A DNA stretch of 12,585 nt from Scybalousia_A sp964639765 (GTDB lineage: Bacteria > Bacteroidota > Bacteroidia > Bacteroidales > P3). Positions within the stretch are counted from its first letter, which is position 1, and every line of letters begins with the position of its first letter. The stretch spans positions 1 through 12,585 of the forward strand of contig CAZXEN010000041.1 of NCBI GenBank assembly GCA_964639765.1, in the 5' to 3' direction. Shown here one piece after another: positions 1 to 5,670 of the stretch. The notes beneath the pieces were generated by a model that saw only the letters and a list, made by a program, of their open reading frames with translations, was not told the DNA's origin and did not search any database. The translations under genes were made by a program, and so were the position numbers.

Positions 1-72
1 AAAAAAATGGTATTTTTTCTTTTTAAGAATCATACTCTTACAAAGGCTACAGAAAAATAATTGAAATTTTTA

Positions 73-125
73 TGCAACTTTTTCCCTTTTTTGCGTATAT
101 TATATATAGAAAGTTTATAGATTTG
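73..125 (+). promoter_or_regulatory. Shared ECF-like promoter, copy 1 (upstream of first barrel gene)
   Basis: TGCAAC at 73-78 is followed after exactly 15 bases by CGTATA at 94-99. This fits the -35/-10 architecture of ECF sigma factors (AAC motif, 15-17 base spacer, CGT core). A Bacteroidetes -7 box of the TAnnTTTG type (TAGATTTG) lies at 118-125. The same elements at the same spacings occur before both peptide precursor genes (3528-3580, 3994-4046). Similarity extends upstream to the word AATCA at 28-32, again at identical distance in all three copies. The TTTG at 90-93 is 24 bases from the -7 box, longer than the usual 19-21, which favours the ECF reading. Which sigma factor is used is inference. 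Confidence 0.6.
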
Positions 126-151
126 CAGAATTGATAATAAACAGGTAAGAT

Positions 152-2458
152 ATAAAAAAGTTAGCGGTTGTTTTGTTGTTGGTGTTTGCTGCTGTCAGTC
201 TTTTTGCACAGGAATTCTCTGCAACTCTAAAAGACAGCACAGGTTCTCCTGTTGCTTTTGCTAATATTATGGTTTTTAACACAGCAGATTCTTCTTTGGT
301 TACGGGTGCGGTAAGTGATACATTAGGTAATTTTGCTGTCAAGGTGGGAAATCCGCAAGATAAATTCCTTGTTGTAAGTTTTATCGGCTTTCATCGCTAC
401 ACTTCTCCCTTGAACCAATTACCCAAAGAGATAGTCCTGCATCGCAACGAAAGCGTTCTGCAAGAAGTGGAGGTGAAGGCTCAGCGACAACTGCTACGAA
501 TGGAAAGAAACAAGTTTGTCTATGATGCAGAGGTTGTAAGACAGAAGAAAATAGTTGTCAGTGCTTTTGATTTGATTAGAGAGTTGCCTTCAGTGGAAAG
601 TGATGATGAAAACAGTTTTGCTCTTATAGGAGGCGGACGTCCGAATATTCTAATAAACGGCAGAGTCTCCAAGATGGAATATTCTGTTCTGATAAACTAT
701 TTAAAGACCTTGCCTGCCGAAAAAGTGAAAGATGTGGAGGTAAGTTATGAGGCAACAGGTGAATATGGCGTAAAGGGTTCTGCAATCAACGTAATAATCA
801 AGAGAGACAAAAACTATACTCTTAGCGGACAAATAGGAGGTTCATACAGAAACAATACCGTCAATGGAAATTCTATCAATGGTTCTGCTTTTTTCTCTTC
901 TCCAAAATGGGATTTTGATGTTGCATACAATGGCGGATACTATGTAAATATGTTCCGTAACGAAAAGATGATAAAGCACCATGTTCAAAACACTACCGAA
1001 GACAATATCTACACTATCAATTCAGATTATTTCAACATCACCAGAACACAAGCACACTATTTGTATTCTTCCGCAAGTTATAATATAAACGACAAGTCTC
1101 TTATAAACATATCCTACGTGGGCGATTTTACTCCATACTATAAAGCCAAGATGCATTCTGAAAACGATTTGTTGGGAGATAACAGAAAAACAACTCTCTA
1201 TGACAAACAGATGAATGATGTCTCTTTATACTACAAATTTGGTAATATCCTCAATGCGGGAATAGAATATATGCACCTTAACACCAACAACCAACAGGAT
1301 ATGTACTCAGGTCTGCATAACGGAACACTTTTAGACGAGTTTCAGCACGATATTAATCAAAAGGCAGACAGAATAACAGGATATATCAACCTACACAACC
1401 AACTTCCAAGGAATTGGTCTCTGTCCTATGGGGCAAATTACTCTTATACCAAGACAAATACCACTCAAGAGATAGACGAATCAAGTTCTGCCTCTGCAAA
1501 TTCCTATGAAACCGAAACAAAAATTGATGAATATAATCTGTTTGTATTCGCAAATATCGGGAAACACTTTCTTCAGGACAAATTATATGCAGAAATAGGC
1601 TTATCCGACTCTTATCTGAAAAACAATGAAAAGACCAATACCTTGCTTCCCCGTCTAAGTCTTTCATACGTTTTCTCTCCTGACCATATTCTGCAGGCAA
1701 TTTTCGGTACATCCCAATCCTATGCTTCCTTTTGGGATATGCAGGACTATACTACCTACGTGAACAAGTACGAAGTCTATGTCGGCAACCCTAAACTAAA
1801 GAATTCAACAGGAGAAAACCTTGTTCTCTATTATACTCTCAAACAAAAGTATGTCTTTGTAGCGGCTTATTCACACGACAAAAACAAGATTCAAAGCCAG
1901 CGGTATCTTATGCCTGATACACTTCTTATGGTATCAAAAACACTTAATTTTGATAATTACCATAATCTTTATCTGAACACACAAATACCTGTGAATTTTT
2001 CCAAAAGAATATCATCACGTTTTTACGGTTCTTTTTATTTTGAGAGAATGGATGTTGATGACTGGTTCGGCAAAAGCATTTCCAAAAACAGCACATCATT
2101 CTTTGTAAGCGATGCAACAGATATAACCCTATCATTTAAACCAAGGATAATATTCTCTGTTAATCTGAGATATAATTCTCCATCCTACTCTATGATGACA
2201 AAGATTCATGAACATTATGGTGTTTCTCTTTCCCTGAGAGGCAATTTCTTTGACAACAGACTGTTTGTTGCGGTAAATGTTAGCGATATTTTTGAAAGCA
2301 ATACTGCCAAGTCTTCTTTCTATTGGTTTGGACAATACTACGAAACAAATCCTAATTTCTACGGGAGAACTCTTTTTGTGCAAGCATCTTATAGTTTCAA
2401 GGGCTACAAGAGAAGACAACAGAAATCAGTAGATACCTCCCGCTTCGGAATCAATTAA
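152..2458 (+). CDS. Outer-membrane beta-barrel (TonB-receptor-like) protein, RiPP-locus paralogue 1
   Basis: Read from an ATA codon at 152, the product is 768 residues. A typical signal peptide (two Lys, hydrophobic stretch, Phe-Ala-Gln at 18-20) is followed by a carboxypeptidase-regulatory-like domain (about 20-100), a plug-like segment (about 105-215, with ILINGRVS and LPAEKVKDVEV) and a large aromatic-rich outer-membrane barrel ending near YSFKGYK, with a short polar tail ending DTSRFGIN. I see no clear TonB box. No ATG begins the frame: the stop at 146-148 is followed by GAT, ATA, then AAA AAG. The paralogue at 5671 has GATATGAAA at the same place, so ATA looks like a mutated or rare start; TTG at 173 is the fallback but loses the basic signal-peptide N-terminus. 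It is about half identical to the 5671 protein over the N-terminal third and shares a promoter with the precursors. Transport of the peptide, or surface reception or immunity, is inference. Confidence 0.85.
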   Translation: MKKLAVVLLLVFAAVSLFAQEFSATLKDSTGSPVAFANIMVFNTADSSLVTGAVSDTLGNFAVKVGNPQDKFLVVSFIGFHRYTSPLNQLPKEIVLHRNESVLQEVEVKAQRQLLRMERNKFVYDAEVVRQKKIVVSAFDLIRELPSVESDDENSFALIGGGRPNILINGRVSKMEYSVLINYLKTLPAEKVKDVEVSYEATGEYGVKGSAINVIIKRDKNYTLSGQIGGSYRNNTVNGNSINGSAFFSSPKWDFDVAYNGGYYVNMFRNEKMIKHHVQNTTEDNIYTINSDYFNITRTQAHYLYSSASYNINDKSLINISYVGDFTPYYKAKMHSENDLLGDNRKTTLYDKQMNDVSLYYKFGNILNAGIEYMHLNTNNQQDMYSGLHNGTLLDEFQHDINQKADRITGYINLHNQLPRNWSLSYGANYSYTKTNTTQEIDESSSASANSYETETKIDEYNLFVFANIGKHFLQDKLYAEIGLSDSYLKNNEKTNTLLPRLSLSYVFSPDHILQAIFGTSQSYASFWDMQDYTTYVNKYEVYVGNPKLKNSTGENLVLYYTLKQKYVFVAAYSHDKNKIQSQRYLMPDTLLMVSKTLNFDNYHNLYLNTQIPVNFSKRISSRFYGSFYFERMDVDDWFGKSISKNSTSFFVSDATDITLSFKPRIIFSVNLRYNSPSYSMMTKIHEHYGVSLSLRGNFFDNRLFVAVNVSDIFESNTAKSSFYWFGQYYETNPNFYGRTLFVQASYSFKGYKRRQQKSVDTSRFGIN

Positions 2459-2542
2459 AAAGGAAATGCATAACATAATGGAATTTCAGGTCTGTTCGTC
2501 TCCTTTTGCTGATAAATCTTCTATCAGTAAAAAAATAAGATA

Positions 2543-2890
2543 CTAATTGATGCTATTATAATATTGCTGTATTTGTTTTTTCAATGTTGGTAAATCTTCT
2601 TTTACCACTTTCCACACTTGTAGAGGACTAATCTGATAATAACCATGTACTAAAACATGTCGCATTGCAATTATATCTTTCCATGGAGTATCGCTATTTT
2701 TCTCTTTAAAAGGCAAGGACAACATGTATGAAGCCTCTCCTATGATTTCCACATTCTTTACAATGGCAAAATATCTTAGTTCATCATTCTTGAAGTCTTT
2801 GAAATCAATACCCTCTACAAAATGTTCAATGCGTTCTATTGATTTTAGAATGTGTTCTAAACGGCCTTTATCTTTTATCTGTTCTCTCAT
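2543..2890 (-). CDS. hepT: HepT-like HEPN ribonuclease toxin
   Basis: This 115-residue protein has the all-alpha HEPN/DUF86 layout and carries the RX4HXY motif of HepT toxins: Arg77, His82 and Tyr84 in RHVLVHGYY. In the characterised systems the HEPN protein is an RNase. It is neutralised when the partner nucleotidyltransferase MntA adds AMP to the Tyr of this motif, and all three residues are intact here. The gene is second in a two-gene minus-strand unit and overlaps the end of mntA by 23 bases, suggesting translational coupling. It converges on the first barrel gene, with its stop 84 bases from that gene's stop. Length and motif match a complete toxin. Confidence 0.88.
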   Translation of the reverse strand: MREQIKDKGRLEHILKSIERIEHFVEGIDFKDFKNDELRYFAIVKNVEIIGEASYMLSLPFKEKNSDTPWKDIIAMRHVLVHGYYQISPLQVWKVVKEDLPTLKKQIQQYYNSIN

Positions 2891-3170
2891 AAATCAATTG
2901 TTTATCTTTATCAGCTGTTTTTTCTGCAAAAGGCAATAGATAGCCGTCTTCTACCAAATCTACACTCTTACCCAGAAGGCTCTCTAATTGATTGAGGATT
3001 CTTGCATGAGTAAGTAAAGATACTCCGGCCTCATCATACTTTACCAGAATATCAATATCGCTGTTTTCTTTCTCTTCTCCACGGGAATAAGAACCGAAAA
3101 TCCATGCCTTGTCTATTGGCAGGGTAGAAAAATAATCTTTAATTATATTTATTGCATATTGACTTATCAT
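2868..3170 (-). CDS. mntA: MntA-like minimal nucleotidyltransferase antitoxin
   Basis: This 100-residue protein has the MNT-fold signature GSX10DXD (Gly26, Ser27, Asp38, Asp40 in GSYSRGEEKENSDIDILV) and a third acidic residue at Asp71 (SVDLV). This family transfers AMP to the Tyr of the HepT RX4HXY motif and so silences the toxin. The frame could begin at 3218, but the ATG at 3170 is preferred: a well-formed -33/-7 promoter lies within 3176-3206 and would fall inside the longer reading frame. The antitoxin precedes the toxin, as is usual for mntA-hepT. The pair points away from the precursor genes, so it may be an independent insertion or a stabiliser of the locus. Confidence 0.88.
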   Translation of the reverse strand: MISQYAINIIKDYFSTLPIDKAWIFGSYSRGEEKENSDIDILVKYDEAGVSLLTHARILNQLESLLGKSVDLVEDGYLLPFAEKTADKDKQLIYERTDKR

Positions 3171-3175
3171 ATCTG

Positions 3176-3206
3176 CAAAATTACATTTAATTCTTTTTAT
3201 GGCAAA
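3176..3206 (-). promoter_or_regulatory. Bacteroidetes-type promoter of mntA-hepT
   Basis: On the minus strand, TTTG (3203-3206) is separated by 19 bases from TAATTTTG (3176-3183). This matches the Bacteroides housekeeping promoter TTTG-N19-21-TAnnTTTG. Transcription would begin near 3170, at or just before the mntA ATG, so the mRNA would have almost no leader. The site fixes the mntA start at 3170. Confidence 0.7.
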
Positions 3207-3329
3207 GAAAAATAGCAAATATTAATACATTCTCACAAAACAGGAATATATTTTTATTTCAATCTGAGAAAAAAACACTCGTTTTTTGCTGCTAGCGAAG
3301 AGTTGTTCAAAAAAGTCTTCGTTTTAAGA

Positions 3330-3393
3330 AAAAAAGATCAAGTCTTTTTTTCTTAAATCTTGATGTTTGTATGCAAAAGACTTGATCTTTTTT
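3330..3393. repeat. Perfect 19-base inverted repeat with 26-base loop
   Basis: Bases 3330-3348 are the exact reverse complement of 3375-3393, with core GATCAAGTC / GACTTGATC flanked by A- and T-runs. Each strand ends its arm in T6, so it resembles a bidirectional terminator, but the flanking genes diverge and neither needs one here. A regulatory or recombination role is equally possible. Confidence 0.7.
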
Positions 3394-3414
3394 GCAAAAG
3401 ATTTGATGTTTTTT
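3373..3414. repeat. Two imperfect 21-base direct repeats
   Basis: GCAAAAGA[C/T]TTGAT[C/G]T-run occurs twice in tandem with a period of 21 bases, about two helical turns. The first copy is also the right arm of the inverted repeat. Same-face binding of a regulator is one possible reading; slippage of AT-rich DNA is another. Confidence 0.55.
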
Positions 3415-3480
3415 TTCTACTAAGAAAAAGCAGAGGAAAACAACTTTGCATTGCAAAAAAAATAATAAAATTTTCTTCTG

Positions 3481-3692
3481 ATAATCAAAATATTACGAAA
3501 AATATAAAAAAATAGTTGAAATTTTGATGCAACTTTTCCTCTTTTTTGCGTATATATTAATAGATAGTTTTATATATTTGCAAAAATAATAACAAAAAAA
3601 TGAAAAAAATGAAAAAGACAGAAAGAAAACCTTTGAGTATGTTTTCAAAGGAAACTTTGGATTCATTGGAAATGGCAGAGATTCTTGGCGGA
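3481..3692 (+). repeat. Tandem duplicated promoter-leader module, copy A
   Basis: This module (promoter block, 5' UTR and leader codons through Gly-Gly) matches 3947-4158 with a constant 466-base offset. Bases 3507-3589 are identical to 3973-4055 over 83 bases. Similarity stays high through the leader codons and then stops abruptly at the start of the core region. Confidence 0.9.
3528..3580 (+). promoter_or_regulatory. Shared ECF-like promoter, copy 2 (precursor A)
   Basis: TGCAAC (3528-3533), 15 bases, CGTATA (3549-3554), then TATATTTG (3573-3580) as a TAnnTTTG box. An AGTTG/CAACT inverted repeat with an 11-base loop (3514-3534) overlaps the -35 element and could be an operator; it is perfect in copies 2 and 3 but has one mismatch in copy 1. 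Confidence 0.65.
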
Positions 3693-3920
3693 AATGATAA
3701 TAAAGATTGCAGAAATAACAGTTGTTCCAATGAAAAGGACTGCACAGATGCCAAATGTGAAAACGCTTCATGTAAAAACCATTGTACCATTGTTACGGGA
3801 ACGGGAACTTCAACGGATACAACCAAACTGAAAGACAATACAACTGATGAGGTTTGTTCTCGTAATGATTACTGTGTCTTTGAAGATGGCGAATGGCATC
3901 CTGTAAAGCAAGATAAATAG
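3609..3920 (+). CDS. GG-leader modified-peptide precursor A, Cys-rich core
   Basis: The product is a 103-residue RiPP precursor. Residues 1-28 form a leader with a double-glycine end (AEILGG, Gly27-Gly28), nearly identical to that of the next gene and like the natural product precursors called GG-Bacteroidales. The core (29-103) has eight Cys at 34, 39, 45, 50, 55, 59, 83 and 89. A Thr/Gly/Ser-rich spacer (about 60-79) separates six clustered Cys from the last two, and the C-terminus is long and charged. Six of eight Cys have Asn or Asp three residues before them. An ATG at 3600 is in frame (106 residues), but 3609 aligns exactly with the start of precursor B. The gene has its own promoter and no clear terminator before the next promoter. 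The nearby radical SAM enzyme is the probable modifier; the product's activity is unknown. Confidence 0.85.
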   Translation: MKKTERKPLSMFSKETLDSLEMAEILGGNDNKDCRNNSCSNEKDCTDAKCENASCKNHCTIVTGTGTSTDTTKLKDNTTDEVCSRNDYCVFEDGEWHPVKQDK

Positions 3921-3946
3921 AAAAGTATTAGAATCTTTTCTTATTG

Positions 3947-4158
3947 ATAATCATAGACTTGAAAAAATTATGAAAAAATAGTTGAAATTTTGATGCAACT
4001 TTTCCTCTTTTTTGCGTATATATTAATAGATAGTTTTATATATTTGCAAAAATAACAACAAAAACTTTAAAGAAATGAAAAAGATAGAAAGAAAACCTTT
4101 GAGTATGTTTTCCCAAGAGACATTAGATTCATTGGAAATGGCAGAAATCTTGGGTGGA
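3947..4158 (+). repeat. Tandem duplicated promoter-leader module, copy B
   Basis: This is the partner of 3481-3692 at a constant 466-base offset. The main non-coding difference is the short segment just before the start codon (4065-4074), where copy A reads A-rich and copy B has CTTTAAAGAA. The cores downstream are unrelated in base sequence beyond the first Cys positions. Confidence 0.9.
3994..4046 (+). promoter_or_regulatory. Shared ECF-like promoter, copy 3 (precursor B operon)
   Basis: TGCAAC (3994-3999), 15 bases, CGTATA (4015-4020), then TATATTTG (4039-4046). This promoter would drive precursor B, the maturase and the second barrel protein as one transcript, since the gaps between those genes are six bases each. 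Confidence 0.65.
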
Positions 4159-4338
4159 GATAATAACACTGGTTGCACGAACACTGGTTGTAACACATCC
4201 TGCACAAATACTTGTTCAAATCAAAATGGCTGCTTAAACAAGAAATGTATTGTTAATACAACGAATTGCAGTTGTACGACAAACGAAGAAAATTGTATTG
4301 ATATGACATGTATGCATGATACAGATTGTCCTTGTTAA
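4075..4338 (+). CDS. GG-leader modified-peptide precursor B, Cys-rich core
   Basis: The product is an 87-residue RiPP precursor. Leader residues 1-28 differ from precursor A at only two positions (Ile4 for Thr, Gln14 for Lys) and end in Gly27-Gly28. The 59-residue core holds 12 Cys (34, 39, 43, 47, 53, 58, 65, 67, 74, 79, 85, 87), about one residue in five. It is otherwise rich in Asn and Thr with few hydrophobics, and it ends in Cys-Pro-Cys. Early spacing is quasi-periodic (NTGC, NTGC, NTSC, NTC), and eight of 12 Cys have Asn or Asp at -3. The first two Cys (34, 39) are in register with precursor A. The stop codon is six bases from the maturase start. Thioether-type crosslinks are plausible from the enzyme class, but the chemistry is not shown by sequence; metal binding without modification is an alternative. 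Confidence 0.88.
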   Translation: MKKIERKPLSMFSQETLDSLEMAEILGGDNNTGCTNTGCNTSCTNTCSNQNGCLNKKCIVNTTNCSCTTNEENCIDMTCMHDTDCPC

Positions 4339-4344
4339 ACTGTT

Positions 4345-5664
4345 ATGTATAAACTAAGCAGATATAATTATTTTATTGATTACAAAGGCAAAAAGCTTTT
4401 CTTTAATGGATTGAAAGGTAATGGTTTTTGTATGACTATGGATGAGTACAATCATCTGCAAAGGATGCTAAGTGATTTAAAGGAATTTCAAACTGCGTTT
4501 CCCGATGATTTTGAGCGTTTGAAAGGATTGGGATACATAGTTGAAGATTCCTTTGATGAACTTGCTTATATTCGTTTTATGAACAAGCAGCAAGTCTTTG
4601 CAGACAAGCATTATCATCTTATAATCAATCCTACTCTCAGTTGTAACTTCAAGTGTTGGTACTGCTACGAGGAAAACAAAGGTGGCAAGATGTCCAACGC
4701 AACCATACTCAGAATAAAAAAGCATATCAAAAACAAGGTAGAAAAAGAACATATACCTTCTTTGCATATCGGTTGGTTTGGCGGAGAGCCTTTGATTGGC
4801 TTTGAAAACGTAGTGTATCCTATCTCTATGTATGCAAAGCGACTTTGTAAGAGAAACAACATCCCTTTCTCATCCAGCATAACGACCAACGGCTTTCTTA
4901 TCAACAAAGACATGGTGGAAAAGATAAAGCGGACAGGTCTTAATTCTTTTCAAATAACCTTGGACGGCGACAAAGAGAAGCACAACTCAGTACGCAACAA
5001 CAATGGCGAACCTTCGTACGAGAGAATAATAGAGAATATCCGCTTGATTTGTACCGAGATAAAACATTCTCACATCAATCTGAGAATAAACTATGACGAA
5101 AAGACCTTCACAAGAGAAGATATCTTCTCTCTCTTGGAAGAGTTTCCTCAGGAAATCAGAACAAAAATAAATATCAACACACAAAGAGTCTGGCAAACGA
5201 CTGATAAAAAAGAAGATAAGGAGAACAATCTTTTACCGAAGTTTATCTCCTCTGCACATGAGAAAGGCTACAAACTTACTTGTCAGGGCAGTTTGAACAT
5301 AGGCTCTTTCTATACTTGTTATGCAAGCCGTATGAACTATGCCAATATAAACTATGACGGCAAAGTGTATAAATGCACTGCAAGAAACTATACCGACAAG
5401 AACTTTCTGGGAGAGTTGGACAAAAACGGCAATATCATCTGGCAGATGGATAAGATTGCCAAGATGTATTCCTCTTCTTCAATGGAAAACAAAGAATGCT
5501 TGGAATGCGAATACTTGCCTCTTTGTTGCGGGCAGTGTATCCAAAATTTTATGGAACACGGTAGCGTATGCCGCTACAGAAATAACAGACAAAACTTCTT
5601 CAATGAAGAGATAAAAAGGTATTATTCTAATCTTAGGTTAAACCATTCAAACATAAAGAAATAA
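4345..5664 (+). CDS. Radical SAM/SPASM peptide maturase
   Basis: This 439-residue enzyme has an N-terminal region (1-88) that may bind the leader, and a radical SAM core with CX3CX2C (Cys100, Cys104, Cys107) for the SAM-binding 4Fe-4S cluster and GGEP at 146-149. Its C-terminal SPASM domain has the full seven-Cys pattern: Cys325-X13-Gly-X4-Cys344, then Cys385-X2-Cys388-X5-Cys394-X3-Cys398, then Cys409. That pattern ligates two auxiliary Fe-S clusters in SPASM enzymes such as AlbA and anSME. The family makes thioether or C-C links, or other radical modifications, in ribosomal peptides. It is co-transcribed with precursor B (six-base gap) and followed after six bases by a barrel protein gene. 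It resembles the GG-Bacteroidales radical SAM maturases. It presumably also acts on precursor A, given the near-identical leaders. The modification made is not deducible here. Confidence 0.92.
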   Translation: MYKLSRYNYFIDYKGKKLFFNGLKGNGFCMTMDEYNHLQRMLSDLKEFQTAFPDDFERLKGLGYIVEDSFDELAYIRFMNKQQVFADKHYHLIINPTLSCNFKCWYCYEENKGGKMSNATILRIKKHIKNKVEKEHIPSLHIGWFGGEPLIGFENVVYPISMYAKRLCKRNNIPFSSSITTNGFLINKDMVEKIKRTGLNSFQITLDGDKEKHNSVRNNNGEPSYERIIENIRLICTEIKHSHINLRINYDEKTFTREDIFSLLEEFPQEIRTKININTQRVWQTTDKKEDKENNLLPKFISSAHEKGYKLTCQGSLNIGSFYTCYASRMNYANINYDGKVYKCTARNYTDKNFLGELDKNGNIIWQMDKIAKMYSSSSMENKECLECEYLPLCCGQCIQNFMEHGSVCRYRNNRQNFFNEEIKRYYSNLRLNHSNIKK

Positions 5665-5670
5665 AAAGAT

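Larger units (their letters stand above)
3207..3480. other. Divergent intergenic region rich in A/T repeats
   Basis: No convincing gene lies between the mntA promoter and the precursor promoter block. The stretch contains a 19-base inverted repeat (3330-3348 with 3375-3393), a pair of 21-base direct repeats (3373-3393, 3394-3414), a further CTTGAT word at 3359-3364, and a small palindrome TTTGCA-T-TGCAAA at 3445-3457. Antisense reading frames here are low-complexity and unconvincing. Confidence 0.6.

Noticed and set aside
2132..2419. Antisense ORFs within the barrel genes (also 1386-1712 and 6220-6501)
   Set aside because: Shadows of the barrel coding frames with no recognisable domain or start signals.
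2509..2527. Stem-loop CTGATA-N7-TATCAG between convergent barrel and hepT genes
   Set aside because: Only six base pairs, and neither strand has a T-tract after the stem, so it is not called a terminator.
3171..3218. Upstream extension of mntA to an ATG at 3218
   Set aside because: The extension spans the -33/-7 promoter at 3176-3206 and adds no family residues.
3359..3414. Possible CRISPR-like array (repeated TTGAT words)
   Set aside because: Units are adjacent with no spacers, very short and AT-only; no cas genes in the window.
3557..3838. Minus-strand reading frame of 93 codons opposite precursor A
   Set aside because: Lies fully antisense to the precursor and its promoter, with low-complexity Phe/Leu runs; a similar antisense frame over precursor B arises only from the duplication.
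3921..3940. AAAAG/CTTTT hairpin after precursor A
   Set aside because: Five A-T-rich pairs only, so read-through from precursor A into the operon remains possible.
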